A stretch of DNA of 64,000 nucleotides from Histomonas meleagridis (GCA_020186115.1 WSYJ01000186.1:968501-1032500), one strand, 5' to 3'; counted from the stretch's first letter, positions 40,701-50,515 are shown. Numbers and translations are program-made. The notes: generated by a model from the letters alone, not told the origin.

Positions 40701-42655
40701 GTTAATGCGTCAAAAATTGTATTCGATATTCCTGAATTTAATAAAAATGGTATTAACTTATTTAAATAATCTAAAAATGTTGATAACATTTTATCATTTT
40801 TGTTTTTATAATTTATTGGCTCAAATTCACATGACGTAAAATGTGTAATTTGTTTGGTGATCTCTTTGAGCTTTGTAAACTTTGGAATTATTTTCAATAT
40901 ATCGTTCTTATCGTTTTTCATTCGATTTTGAATGAGAACGTTAACTTCTTTTGACAAATTTGTTTCATTAATTAAATTTAATGATTCTTTATTAGAAAAT
41001 GATAAACCAATTTCACAATATGATATTGGTGGTTGTGATGATTCTAAAATTTTTGTGTTTTTATAATTGTTTACAATTTTATATAAATTTAGTAATGATT
41101 GTAATTCACTATTTATTGATGCTACAGAATCTGCAATTAATGTATCGCCTTGTAATAATGCTTTAACTAATAGAGAACTCATTGAAATTGTGACTGATTC
41201 TAATGAATCTTCAGTTGTAACACATCGTAAAATTTGCATCTTCTTTAATGCTTCTTTAAGAACTTTATTAAGAACTGGTTCTTGTGAATATAATAAAATC
41301 GTAGATAATAATTTTTGTGCTTTTGTTAATGTAAAAATAAATTTTCCATCTTCTTGAAGAAAGACGATAGAAAATAAACTTGTCAAAATTGACTGCTTTG
41401 TCGGTTTTTTCTTGATGGCTAAAATGATTTCGTTTATTTCATTTAGAAGAACATTTATCTCATTTTCGTCATCAATATGGATCAAATCTAATGCATCTTT
41501 GATAGCATAATAAGAATTCATGAAATCACAATCAATAAATCGATGATCATCTGATATCATTGATAATTGAGTTTTAGATAAATTCGCAAAAAATTGCGGA
41601 TTAAAAGGACTAAGAAGGTTAGATGAAATCAAATAAAAAGGTAATGAACAATCTTGTAAGTTTGACCATTCAATAATACTTCCTGTTATATCATTTAATT
41701 GTTTCATAAAAATAAGGTCATTATTCATTCTAACAAGAAAATTAGAAGCAATTGAGCTATCTTGGTCGATATATTTTACAATTTCTGGGAGAATTGATGA
41801 AATATTATTATTTATTCTTTTGGAAATAACAGCTACAAGTATCCACGGATAAAGATGTGGGAAATTACTGTTGATTGGAAGGCTTTTTAAATGTTCATTA
41901 CTCATGAAAAAAGAAAAAATTGATTTATAGATAATATCTATAAAATGTTTGTTTAAAATACATGATCCATTGGCAAGGCAAGAAACATAATCTTCGCTGC
42001 TGACGTCTGAAAACAGTTTAGATACAACTAATGAATTTTGATAATTTTTTGATAAATCTGTACATATGTAAGAAATATGGTTTTCAAATAAAACTGAGGG
42101 TGTAATTTTGGAAAGATCTGTAGGAATAATCCGATTAATAAATTCATGGTCTAGTAAAGGAAATGATTGAATACCAAATTTTTGGAAAATTAAATCATAT
42201 CCAGTAGACCTTATGGAAGATGAAAATATATGAATCATAGCTTCAAATAACGGATGATTCTGTTTGGAAAATGAGATAAAAAACTCAATTTCTTTCATTG
42301 AAAAATGTTTGGAATGTCTTATTTGTTCAACACTTTTGGGATCTGTATTTTTCTTGAGTTCTTCAATATATAATTGATCTATATTTAAAGTTGTTGAAAT
42401 TCCATATGTATTCAATAAACAATGAACCATCCATTGAAATCCGGTTAGAGTGGTTCTATTGCCTAAGAATGGTGGAGTTGAATTAAACAAGCTTAATAAA
42501 ATTTCTTTTGTTTTAGAAATATCTAGTGTATTATAAAATAATAAAGCTTGCATAGGCCGAATTAGCATAGTTTGTCGAACAGCAGAAGCCCCATAAAACT
42601 TTTCTTTGTCTCTCTGTTTTATAAATGTTTGAGGATGACCCAGCTTTTCATCCAT
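37742..42655 (-). CDS. Giant alpha-solenoid protein, possibly spastizin-like
   Basis: A 1637-residue, almost wholly helical protein without signal peptide or membrane segment. A Lys/Asn-rich low-complexity insert lies at about residues 1195-1240. The C-terminal 350 residues (YFVSCGNFQKAFKYMNL, YFERLLQFAIKYDLLHLQLE, then repeated helical hairpins) recall the C-terminal region of spastizin/ZFYVE26, which works with spatacsin and AP-5 on late endosomes. No FYVE finger is present, and the likeness is weak, so the protein is best called unrecognised. ATG 42655 is the first codon; ACAACGGTTTTATTC lies about 30-40 bases upstream. Confidence 0.5.
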   Translation of the reverse strand: MDEKLGHPQTFIKQRDKEKFYGASAVRQTMLIRPMQALLFYNTLDISKTKEILLSLFNSTPPFLGNRTTLTGFQWMVHCLLNTYGISTTLNIDQLYIEELKKNTDPKSVEQIRHSKHFSMKEIEFFISFSKQNHPLFEAMIHIFSSSIRSTGYDLIFQKFGIQSFPLLDHEFINRIIPTDLSKITPSVLFENHISYICTDLSKNYQNSLVVSKLFSDVSSEDYVSCLANGSCILNKHFIDIIYKSIFSFFMSNEHLKSLPINSNFPHLYPWILVAVISKRINNNISSILPEIVKYIDQDSSIASNFLVRMNNDLIFMKQLNDITGSIIEWSNLQDCSLPFYLISSNLLSPFNPQFFANLSKTQLSMISDDHRFIDCDFMNSYYAIKDALDLIHIDDENEINVLLNEINEIILAIKKKPTKQSILTSLFSIVFLQEDGKFIFTLTKAQKLLSTILLYSQEPVLNKVLKEALKKMQILRCVTTEDSLESVTISMSSLLVKALLQGDTLIADSVASINSELQSLLNLYKIVNNYKNTKILESSQPPISYCEIGLSFSNKESLNLINETNLSKEVNVLIQNRMKNDKNDILKIIPKFTKLKEITKQITHFTSCEFEPINYKNKNDKMLSTFLDYLNKLIPFLLNSGISNTIFDALTLQHKDIIINLLKKNKFEEAQIISKLYNINIIDFVLQTSINEKDFVYNLFKDYPLLNVTYSILIEKKKPQNVSKIISNYFDKFIQNTETTTNEMNLNDKLENCFKDLTQIDYETIIDISYIINENDFVSIVTKYLPEIDILEFIDKCLVNCYCDVTFYEKVNTLGTIERLHIKPFPPSECLKTLITNQHYNEAKEFLKYYYYEIDTITIIRKEILNELKSDNYPKELFELIRNHQNELIQTLPIKYQTLLEQNQLSHEYKVPNTWDIFTANPILLIKKNINDITNVKTFLTLNETIDFDIEFINMIKTYGITKNDSISMNVIEIHKIIHNFHTVFRNHEKVFQCFNNIMINFIENMNINNSNNEIRICNEMILIRNSYEEYKMILNSYHINIFNEIYQMIICLTEFITNYLCCHYHYEYTFKDFQTKNFAENLNFICYKYDLPELASKIANCWHIKDNETREKYSLICFKLGKNEEGLLYAPNRKRTTSKVSAQQSSNLSHKIISLFSCSFIYEDEFIATLSKTFRIQPFLLEFTDSSKLKSYHHNYINKNKHINYKNLNKSSQNILDNKKNKNNNDNDRPRVHFKLENNVNIDNVSKISLNPLPLKEYDFYTPHFYLRIVSVSKGLECPNPQHAKILRHFLRTHSKVNDQVTYFVSCGNFQKAFKYMNLQTSVQAKWNIFFESIIIPTYSYNYQSRMKFRIRKDDPNLSLYGSYFERLLQFAIKYDLLHLQLEIELILERNEIVIQTAYKLAMNSLTPHESLTFLNIMADAIKSELNADSSQKNSNIKKPPNKIFSKEDLMKLKSDNELYIEFCRYCKQNDIIELSMKMFQSKLYIETIVVFLLKQFQFKLAFRICDRFKLSLHSIANKLADVLFNEETDTILNFVKKLDDEANKNVFEPIISTMLMRLYYDLQNIKLTNEIIDNAIKDKDFECRLLLQFMDVEKAFQLAKEEKITHLLPLIGHIAQSLNMGVVVNEVIRTLSKN

Positions 42656-42926
42656 ATTGCTTTACAGAGCTTAGCTGATTTTTGAATAAAACCGTTGTAT
42701 CGTCGTTATGACAAAATCAAAAATTGAATGGCGATAAATAGTAACGATCAAAAAGCATTCAATTCAATCACAAAACGACTTTTAAGAACTTTCAAAATCT
42801 TTTATGTTTCTTGAGATAAATTTTTATTAATACATATATTTTAAACCATGTTTATCAATGCCTTTGATGATAAAATGTTATATTATTCTTTAATAGTTTT
42901 TGATCGGAAAACATTAGATCAAATCT

Positions 42927-43577
42927 TCATGGTAAACTAAAATGTTCCATTAATTTACTTTCTTCTGATTTTATAAATGATTGTAAATCTTGATAATAAT
43001 TGGGTTTATTTGTATTATATGTTGGCTCAATGCATGATTTTCCTGTGTGACCGTTAACAATGTTGAAATATGAAACAGAATAAAAATCGAGAATTATATA
43101 TCTGTATGGTAAATCTTCGTGAGAACAATTGACCCACGAAATGGCTTCTTCTTTATCCATTGCAATCGGTAGGTAACTTTTGAAATAGTTTTCATTATAA
43201 TTAAGATTGTCTAAAATAATTTGTAATTTATTATCTGGAGAAAGAATAGCTTGTAGATACAATATTGGGAAACTTGATTTAAAAAAGTAAAATGCTCTAT
43301 GATTATGGATTCTAAAAAATCCATCGACAGGAATAAGACATCTCCTTAACTCAGTCTTTGGAATTTGACAAAAATCAGATGAGTTTATGAATTCTTCTTT
43401 TAAAAATGAAATTTCAATTTGATTATTTATGATGAATGGAATAGGAACATTTCCATCAATATTCCACGAAGGATGAAATGCAACAGCATTTGGTGCTGGT
43501 GCTTCAATTATTTTTTCTAATTCTTTTATTGAATGATTAATTGCAAGCCTATAAAAATACGATTTCGCATTAATCAT
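42927..43577 (-). CDS. SRAP-fold protein lacking the catalytic Cys
   Basis: The 216-residue protein follows the SRAP (HMCES/YedK) layout. AFHPSWNIDGNVPIPFI parallels the PSYNxAPTQPVPV strand. FINSSDFCQIP keeps the conserved Asn. LRRCLIPVDGFFRI matches the RRCLIPADGFYEW core. FKSYLPIAMDKEEAISWVN matches the HxRMPVIL..EEA..WL end. SRAP proteins crosslink to abasic sites through Cys2; here residue 2 is Ile (MINAKS), the Glu after GF(Y/F) is Arg, and the His before MP is Tyr or absent. It is thus probably a non-catalytic relative, if the fold call is right. It diverges from the next gene across 37 bases. Confidence 0.5.
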   Translation of the reverse strand: MINAKSYFYRLAINHSIKELEKIIEAPAPNAVAFHPSWNIDGNVPIPFIINNQIEISFLKEEFINSSDFCQIPKTELRRCLIPVDGFFRIHNHRAFYFFKSSFPILYLQAILSPDNKLQIILDNLNYNENYFKSYLPIAMDKEEAISWVNCSHEDLPYRYIILDFYSVSYFNIVNGHTGKSCIEPTYNTNKPNYYQDLQSFIKSEESKLMEHFSLP

Positions 43578-43614
43578 TTTATAAACTCTTTGAATAGTTT
43601 ACTTAATCTCAAAC

Positions 43615-45132
43615 ATGTCCAAATTATCTCACACAAACTTTCCATCTTTATCTCATTTAATTAAGCGAACAATTGATGAAATTTCATCCCATAACTCAAA
43701 CCAAAATTCGATGGAAAATCTTTTAAAGACAGCAGATAATTCAGAAAAATGTCAATTTGTCGTAACACACTTAATAAATACAATTGATAATTTTGGTAAT
43801 GATGATTCGGTTGTGTTCAGGTGTTTAAAAGTTCTTTATGCTTGCCTTGAACTTGCACATGATAAATACTTATCTTACGCACAATCATTTATTCCTGAAA
43901 TAGAAACAATTTCTCTTTTGTATTTCGGTGGGTCCAAATCAAAACATAGAAAAGAAGTTCATTTATTAGCAAATTCAATTTACAATCATTTAGTATCAAA
44001 TACACAGCTTGTTCTACCATCTGCAGTTGGACTTGAAAAGGTTATTCCTAACCCTTTAAAAGTTGTTTCCAAAGAACAACAAAAAGATTTATCATTTAAT
44101 ATGTCAGAAGACTTAATAGAATGGAATGAAAACCCACAAAAGCAAGCAAAGTCAACAGATTTACTAGAGCTTGATGATTCACAATTTTTATCTGGATTGA
44201 TTTATCCAAATTTTGATGACTTAAGAGCAAAACCACCTTCTTCAACCGTAAACACTTTGGACCAATTCCCGTTCAATCAGAACTTTAACAAAGCCGTAAA
44301 CAGTACAAATAATGTTGATGATTTAATACAATTTTCTCCACCAAAAAACATGTCACCTATAACAAGCCCAACGTGTAACAGTGACACTGGATTTGCAAAG
44401 CTTCCTGCAGGAAATCCTAGGCAAAAAGTTGATTTTGAATTGATATCTTTGGAACCACAAAACAAGCCACTTGTTGAGTTTAGTCCCATTGACCATGGTG
44501 ACTTCATGTTTGGTCAACAGCAGGGCAATCCTAAAGTTGAATTTAGTCCAATTGATGGTCGAGATTTCATCTTGTCGCAAACGCAACCAGAATTTGAACC
44601 AATCTCGCCACAGTACAATCAGGATCCTCAACTATATGATGAATTTGAGCCAATAACACCCATAGAAGGAGCTGATTTTTCCGTAATCAATAATTCGAAC
44701 GAAGATAGTGAAATCAAAGATAGGGGAATTTTCATTGATCAAAACAATGATGAAATGTTTGAACCAATTTCAAACAGTCCTCATATTTGTGATGTTTCAC
44801 ATCGAAGAGAAAATTCTGGATCCGATTTATTTGAACCAATCAGTGAAAATAATTCTCCAAAAATTCAATCGCCAATAGAACTTTTTAGTCCTGTTAAAAC
44901 AAAAACAGATCAAAAAATTAATAAAAGAAACAGTGATATGTTCGAACCAATTTCAGTTCCACAAAATGAAATGTTCGAACCCATTGATGATCAGCAATTA
45001 ATTGACCTACCAATGCTAGATGCAACAAACACGAACAATGGGAACAATTTAAATTTGGAAAGAACGCCTGAAAAAAATACAAATAATAATCAAAATACTG
45101 ATTCGAATAATATTGTTTTTGATTTGATCTAG
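43615..45132 (+). CDS. ENTH/ANTH-like endocytic adaptor with FEPI repeats
   Basis: Residues about 8-130 are a helical domain (SEKCQFVVTHLINTIDNFG, FRCLKVLYACLELAHDKYL) that resembles ENTH/VHS-type domains of epsins and tepsin. The rest is disordered and carries a clathrin box, LLELD at 183-187, and about a dozen short motifs of the form (F/V)EF(S/E)PI or MFEPIS between residues 280 and 475, probably binding sites for an adaptor appendage or EH-like partner. This layout, a membrane-binding helical domain followed by short motifs, is that of clathrin adaptors. The repeated FEPI motif is not one I can assign to a known partner. The start ATG follows directly on the shared 37-base gap. Confidence 0.6.
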   Translation: MSKLSHTNFPSLSHLIKRTIDEISSHNSNQNSMENLLKTADNSEKCQFVVTHLINTIDNFGNDDSVVFRCLKVLYACLELAHDKYLSYAQSFIPEIETISLLYFGGSKSKHRKEVHLLANSIYNHLVSNTQLVLPSAVGLEKVIPNPLKVVSKEQQKDLSFNMSEDLIEWNENPQKQAKSTDLLELDDSQFLSGLIYPNFDDLRAKPPSSTVNTLDQFPFNQNFNKAVNSTNNVDDLIQFSPPKNMSPITSPTCNSDTGFAKLPAGNPRQKVDFELISLEPQNKPLVEFSPIDHGDFMFGQQQGNPKVEFSPIDGRDFILSQTQPEFEPISPQYNQDPQLYDEFEPITPIEGADFSVINNSNEDSEIKDRGIFIDQNNDEMFEPISNSPHICDVSHRRENSGSDLFEPISENNSPKIQSPIELFSPVKTKTDQKINKRNSDMFEPISVPQNEMFEPIDDQQLIDLPMLDATNTNNGNNLNLERTPEKNTNNNQNTDSNNIVFDLI

Positions 45133-45362
45133 AAGATGCCAATACGGTTGATTTGTATTCTGCCTATGAACTTTGCTCTGCAATGCGGAGTGTTTTATAT
45201 ATAAACATGTGTTTAAACGTAAAGTGATGTATTTGACTGAATTTTTTCAATTGAATTTTTTGGGCCGCCCCAAAATTCAAAAGTTTGCACAGAGAAAACA
45301 TCGTTTATGGATAACTGTTATTTGCTTTCAAAATTCAATGTTCATCGTTTTAAAAAGTGGAA

Positions 45363-46067
45363 ATGCTTGATAAGATAGAAGAACTTGGATTTGGGCAATA
45401 TTTCATACCATCAACAATTTTATTGATAGCAAATTTTTTAATTATGTCAGCTAATCTTATACGTGGAAAGGGTGCTATTTTTGGAAAAAATTTCACTGTT
45501 TTTATCATAACAAAATTATTAATTGTTCCTTCAGTGTTCCTTGTAGCAACCCAGTTGAATGGAGTGTTTACGTGGCAAGTGTACGCATATACATTATTTA
45601 CATGGTTAGGTGATGCATTCCTTATTCCTAGACCTTTTATTTTCCAATTTTTAGGTGCACTTTCTTTTGCTATTGGTCATGTAGCATTAAATATTTTCTT
45701 TGATATTCATTGGCTCCAGATTCCTAAGATCTTATTCTTATATATTCTTCCAATACCAATTCTTTATCTCCTTTGTTTTGTTCCTCACTTCAGGTTCGAA
45801 AAGATACGTGAATATTTTGCTGTTCTTTATTTCATCATTTTAATTTACAATTCCATATGTTCAGCTGCACGAATATATACATATCCCATCAACCACCCAT
45901 CGTTCATAATGTGTCTTGTCGGATATGTATTCTTCGTAATATCTGATTCAATTCTTCTTGCTTCAGTGTTTGATATGGGATTCAAGAGACCACATAGATT
46001 TGGCACTCTATCCACATATTATATTGCGCAAGTACTGATCATCTTTGGATCAGTTTATGCTTTATGA
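45363..46067 (+). CDS. YhhN/TMEM86 family membrane protein (lysoplasmalogenase-like)
   Basis: A 234-residue integral membrane protein with about eight hydrophobic helices. Family features include KLLIVPSVF in the second segment, TWLGDAFLI and GALSFAIGHVALN in the middle, and GYVFFVISDSILLASVF with the ISDS motif toward the end, as in YhhN/TMEM86. Members of this family include lysoplasmalogenases, which cleave the vinyl-ether bond of lysoplasmalogen; the substrate here is unknown. The frame opens with GTG 45357; ATG 45363 is chosen. Confidence 0.75.
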   Translation: MLDKIEELGFGQYFIPSTILLIANFLIMSANLIRGKGAIFGKNFTVFIITKLLIVPSVFLVATQLNGVFTWQVYAYTLFTWLGDAFLIPRPFIFQFLGALSFAIGHVALNIFFDIHWLQIPKILFLYILPIPILYLLCFVPHFRFEKIREYFAVLYFIILIYNSICSAARIYTYPINHPSFIMCLVGYVFFVISDSILLASVFDMGFKRPHRFGTLSTYYIAQVLIIFGSVYAL

Positions 46068-46259
46068 TTAAACAACCTCTTAGTTAAACTATTTTATGAA
46101 AATTCATTCTTCCAGTTTTTGAATATAAATACGATGGTTTTCCATTCATTTTACTCTATCGTTGAAAAACATTTCTTCAAAAGATTTAGCTAAATATCCT
46201 TAGCAACCATTAAAGTATAAAATAATTATTAAAATTTGCATTTAAATAAATAAAATATT

Positions 46260-47222
46260 TTATTCATATTTCATTTTTTTCACATTTTTGTTTTTCGGGC
46301 TGTTCCGCTTTTTTTGATTATTTTGCTTTGTTACTCTTTTATGTACCTCTTTATCTTCTTCTTTTAATTTTTCTTTATATTCTTTTTCACTATTTTCATT
46401 TTCTTCATTTTCTTCAATTTTTTCTTTTGGTTTAACATAAATTACATTTCCGCAGTTTCCATAATAACAAATGAATTTACTAATGAAACCACAAATGATG
46501 TTACCGAAATGAATTAATGTGTTTTCTTTTAATATCATTTTAATGACTTCAAATACCAAAAATCCGCAAATTACAAAAAGTCGCATTTCTTCTCTATCGA
46601 ACCAAATTTCGTTCGAAATATGGCCATAATCTGTGAACCAATAATATGAAAATGCTCCAATTATGCTCGAAAATAATGAAAGGCTAATGTTATTTACTTT
46701 TTGCATTGAATATTGACAAATGAGTCCGACGATAATTCGTTTTGTGATTATTGTTAATATGCTAATTAATATGACGATTATCCATGAATTAGGAAATAAG
46801 TTAATGGACAAGTCAATGCAGGTTGTAAGATTATAAGCATCATTGAAAGCATTAAACAAATTAAGTATCGGTTTAAGAATTAATAATGTTTTATAAATAA
46901 TATCACGTGGTGAAAAATTTAAGAAAAGCCATATAAATGTAATCGTAGGTGCTTCTTTTGGGTTTTCAAAAATGGCGAAATTTCGATTTCTAAGAATAGA
47001 AAAAATATTTGGAATCAGTGTAGATATGAACAAAGAAAGTAGTAGAGAAAAAATTGGCTTTTTGATTTTTAATGAAGATCTTACAAAAAAGCAAGATGAA
47101 ATTCGAGAAATCCAAAAATATGTTTTAGTTTTTGGGATTATTGATAAAAGAAAAATCCAATCAGATGTAGATTTTGGCAAATAGTGTGATAATGTCGAGA
47201 AGCTATTGCCAAAGAATTCCAT
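46260..47222 (-). CDS. TRIC-like (TMEM38) cation channel
   Basis: A 320-residue membrane protein with about six or seven hydrophobic segments in the first 250 residues and a Lys/Glu-rich cytosolic tail of about 70 residues. The segment TFIWLFLNFSPRDIIYK is the TRIC signature (in animals IWYLIFFCPxDLVYK), and later segments around LFPNSWIIVILISI and the helix LRLFVICGFLVFEVIKMIL fit. TRIC proteins form trimeric monovalent-cation channels of the endoplasmic reticulum that balance charge during Ca2+ release. The frame opens with GTG 47255; ATG 47222 (MEFFGNS) is preferred. Confidence 0.6.
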   Translation of the reverse strand: MEFFGNSFSTLSHYLPKSTSDWIFLLSIIPKTKTYFWISRISSCFFVRSSLKIKKPIFSLLLSLFISTLIPNIFSILRNRNFAIFENPKEAPTITFIWLFLNFSPRDIIYKTLLILKPILNLFNAFNDAYNLTTCIDLSINLFPNSWIIVILISILTIITKRIIVGLICQYSMQKVNNISLSLFSSIIGAFSYYWFTDYGHISNEIWFDREEMRLFVICGFLVFEVIKMILKENTLIHFGNIICGFISKFICYYGNCGNVIYVKPKEKIEENEENENSEKEYKEKLKEEDKEVHKRVTKQNNQKKRNSPKNKNVKKMKYE

Positions 47223-47601
47223 TTTATTGGTGATGAGGAATTTGGGGCACACCAAACGAAACTTAATCGCTAAATAATCCGCTGATCAGCCAACATAAGA
47301 TCACAATAATCATCTTCGAATACTAAACTAAGATTGTTTTCATATGTATTTTAAAAAAGCGAAGTTTCAAATTTTAAATTAATCCAATCCATTGTATCCT
47401 CTAAAAAAAACAATATAACCATCATAAATACCATGAGGTTAATCTAAAGCTTAATAATCAATAAAATACTTTCAAAACCAAAATTTTAAATTAAAAAATT
47501 AGTAAATCGCGAAACCTTTTCTAACTATTTTTTACACAGTAAAAACACAATTTTAAAGAAAACTCTAACTAATCCATTTTACTATATCTTTACTTCTTAA
47601 T
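47223..47601. other. Intergenic between TRIC-like and BspA-like genes
   Basis: TTTGGGGCACACC at 47241-47253 partly matches the GGGG motif of 56435. The remainder is AT-rich with nothing recognised. Confidence 0.4.
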
Positions 47602-50490
47602 TTATAATATTCCATCATAAATCGAAATTTTCACTCGCGGTATTTTTTCGATATTTTCTTTTTCTCTCTTATTCTTCCTATACAAGTAACACGTGTATAA
47701 TATAATTGGAGTCACCACCACCACTAAACACACGACAACAGACACGACAATAATAACTATCTTATTATCATTATCATTATTGAAATTTGTCAAACCTTTG
47801 CATTTATCTCTTAACGTGTTATCTTCTACATTAATTTTAATACCATTCCAATAATTATCGCAATCTGTTCCATTATTTTGTCTGCAGTTATCTGAATATA
47901 CTGCGTATTGATTTTCTTCTTTCAAGCACAAATAAATATTTTGAGACAAATTCCAAAATGATGTTTTGTCAAATTCCATTACGATTGAAGAGAATTGTAA
48001 CACTTCCAATTTTTCACATCCCGCGAAGACGAAAGAACAATTACGGACAGTATGTAAAATCGGCAAAATTATACATTCTAAGTTAACACATCCGAAGAAA
48101 TTCTTTCCGCCTTCAAGTGTCGTCACTGCCAAAAATGTTAAATTTGTTAATGATGTACAACCCATAAAAGATCCTCCGCCAATAGTGTTCAAACTTACTG
48201 CGCTAACATTCTTTAATGAAGTACATCCAGAGAATGTATATTCCCCAATTCGAATACAACAACTAAGTTCAACATGTACTAAACTCGTACAATAAGCAAA
48301 GAAGCTTTCGCCTAATGCACGATATACTTCTGGGAAAGAAACTGATTCAAGACTAAAGCATGCATAGAAGTCATAATCTGCTAAGTTACCTAACGTTGGA
48401 ATATTAACTGTTTTAAGATTAGAACATCCGGAAAATGTCATACCATTTGAAGTATGACAAATTGGTAAATCAACTTCGACTAAACTATCAACTAAAGCGA
48501 ATAAACCTGTCGGAGAAGTTTCGAGATTTCGTAATACAACTTTACGTAATGAGATGCAATCTTTGATTATAGGCCCATCACCTTTAACTTCATCAGCTTC
48601 TAATATTAATTCGCTTAACTTTGAGCAATTTTCAAAACAGACTCCTTGGATAGTCTCAAGTTTCGGTAATGAAATGTTAACCAAATTTGGACATGAATGT
48701 ACGAAATGTTCATTGATACTTGTTAAATTAGGGAAATAAATTTCTGTTATTGATTTACATGTACATAGGAAATGCGCAGATACAGCTGATATTTTCGGAA
48801 AACTAATTGTCTCTAAGCGTTCACAATATTCAAATGCATGTTGTCCAATAGATTCCAAAATTGGAAATGTAATATTTTTAATATAATGTGAATTCATTAA
48901 GAAATCATTTCCAATACTTTTGACGTTTGGTAAAAGTATTTCTTTAATATTAACTGTATTATTAAATATATTATTTCCAACGATTTCAAGATTTGGTAAA
49001 TATATAGTTTCGAGTTTCTCTAAATTAGAAAACGCTGAGTCACTACAATCTTTTAACTTAGGTAACAAAATTTGTGTTATGTTATAACAATTTTCAAATG
49101 CTGCTTCTCCGATATATACAACTTCTTGAAAATTAATGATATCCAAATTAATACAATTTTGGAATGAATAACTTCCACATCTTTCTAATTGGGGAAATGA
49201 AACTATTTTTAAGGAATAACAACTCCTAAATGAATAATCTGATATGTTCTTGATTATAGGTAATGATATGTTATATAATCGAGTACAAGAATCAAATGAA
49301 TTATCTCCACAATTCGTTAGATTTGGTAATTCTAAGTTTACCAAACGATAACAATTAGCAAATGCATAAGAACCACAATGTTTTAACTTAGGAAGATGAA
49401 CATCTGTCAAAAAATGACAATCATTAAACACATCGTTTCCAATATCAACACAATTCTCAAATATTATACTCCTCAAATTAGAACTATTGTTAAATACAAA
49501 GTCTTTCATTTGCTCAACTTTTGAGTGAATAAATGGATCATATAATAAATTACTAAAACTTCCAGAACCAAATATAGTCGCATTAGGGACATAAATGTAT
49601 TCGATGTTTGTTAAGCCACTAAATGCATTATCGGGAATCTCCTTCAAGCTTGGAAATGTTAAGTTAAATAATGAAACACAATCTGTGTCCAAGAATGCGC
49701 CGGAAGCATATTCTAACTTTGGTAAATCAATCCATTGCAAACTACGTGCTCCAAAAAAAGCATAAGATGAAATGTTTTGAACCTCGGAAAAATTGGCATA
49801 TTCAAGGGAAAGACAATTTTGAAATGCCCTTTGTCCAATGGATAGAATATTTGGTAAATATGCAATTTCTAATGATGAGCATCCATAAAACATTCGATCA
49901 GGAACTTGAGTAAGACACTCAAATGACACATTTATAAGGCGTTGGCAATATATAAATGTGTCATATTCACATGTTTCAAGTTTTGGAATTCGAATATGGA
50001 GAAGTTTAAAACAATCTGAAAATGCACTGTGACCAACAGTGGTAACATTAGGTAAGTTAACAACTAGAAGGTTTTTGGATGAGGCAAAACATGAATTTCC
50101 TATGTAATTTGGTTGAGCTAAAATAACCACAAGAAGATTTGGACAATTTGAAAGGAAATTTGAAGGTACTGAGGAAACTTGACATCTTATTTCGACATTT
50201 CTCAGTTTTTGAGAAGCATTTAAAAATGGATATTGAAACGTTTGGTTTGGAACTATAACATCTTCTTCAATCAAAAAGTTAACAATCTTATTCGTATATT
50301 CTGAAAGATTCTTATAAGTTTCATTCAAAATTTTAAATTCTCCTCCGAATATGTTCACATCGAATTTTTCAAATTCTCTGAGTTCTGCCTGTTTAAATGC
50401 ATCATAGAGGTCATTTCCAGTAACTTTTGTTTCATTATTAATCGAAATTTGAATCAAGGAAAAAGATAAAAAAGGCAGAAGAAACAGCAT
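47602..50490 (-). CDS. BspA-like leucine-rich-repeat surface protein
   Basis: A 962-residue type I membrane protein. The signal peptide is MLFLLPFLSFSLIQIS. About 35 TpLRR/BspA-type repeats follow, each about 23 residues, with the pattern F..C..L..I.LP.L..IG (examples ENCYNITQILLPKLKDCSD, FSGCTSLKNVSAVSL). A single membrane helix lies at about residues 910-930 (VIIVVSVVVCLVVVVTPII) and a basic tail ends the protein. Trichomonads have hundreds of such proteins, some of which bind host cells or matrix. The frame is open to 50580, but ATG 50490 gives the signal peptide, and TAACCGCTTTTGG lies 11-25 bases before it. Confidence 0.88.
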   Translation of the reverse strand: MLFLLPFLSFSLIQISINNETKVTGNDLYDAFKQAELREFEKFDVNIFGGEFKILNETYKNLSEYTNKIVNFLIEEDVIVPNQTFQYPFLNASQKLRNVEIRCQVSSVPSNFLSNCPNLLVVILAQPNYIGNSCFASSKNLLVVNLPNVTTVGHSAFSDCFKLLHIRIPKLETCEYDTFIYCQRLINVSFECLTQVPDRMFYGCSSLEIAYLPNILSIGQRAFQNCLSLEYANFSEVQNISSYAFFGARSLQWIDLPKLEYASGAFLDTDCVSLFNLTFPSLKEIPDNAFSGLTNIEYIYVPNATIFGSGSFSNLLYDPFIHSKVEQMKDFVFNNSSNLRSIIFENCVDIGNDVFNDCHFLTDVHLPKLKHCGSYAFANCYRLVNLELPNLTNCGDNSFDSCTRLYNISLPIIKNISDYSFRSCYSLKIVSFPQLERCGSYSFQNCINLDIINFQEVVYIGEAAFENCYNITQILLPKLKDCSDSAFSNLEKLETIYLPNLEIVGNNIFNNTVNIKEILLPNVKSIGNDFLMNSHYIKNITFPILESIGQHAFEYCERLETISFPKISAVSAHFLCTCKSITEIYFPNLTSINEHFVHSCPNLVNISLPKLETIQGVCFENCSKLSELILEADEVKGDGPIIKDCISLRKVVLRNLETSPTGLFALVDSLVEVDLPICHTSNGMTFSGCSNLKTVNIPTLGNLADYDFYACFSLESVSFPEVYRALGESFFAYCTSLVHVELSCCIRIGEYTFSGCTSLKNVSAVSLNTIGGGSFMGCTSLTNLTFLAVTTLEGGKNFFGCVNLECIILPILHTVRNCSFVFAGCEKLEVLQFSSIVMEFDKTSFWNLSQNIYLCLKEENQYAVYSDNCRQNNGTDCDNYWNGIKINVEDNTLRDKCKGLTNFNNDNDNKIVIIVVSVVVCLVVVVTPIILYTCYLYRKNKREKENIEKIPRVKISIYDGIL

Positions 50491-50500
50491 TTGCTTTTGA

Positions 50501-50515
50501 GACCAAAAGCGGTTA
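50501..50515 (-). promoter_or_regulatory. Promoter motif that fixes the BspA start
   Basis: TAACCGCTTTTGGTC on the minus strand. Its place just upstream of ATG 50490, inside the longer open frame, supports the shorter protein. Confidence 0.5.

Noticed and set aside
45173-45370. 65-codon frame before the YhhN gene
   Set aside because: Overlaps the start of the YhhN gene, has no recognisable features and lies in its promoter region.
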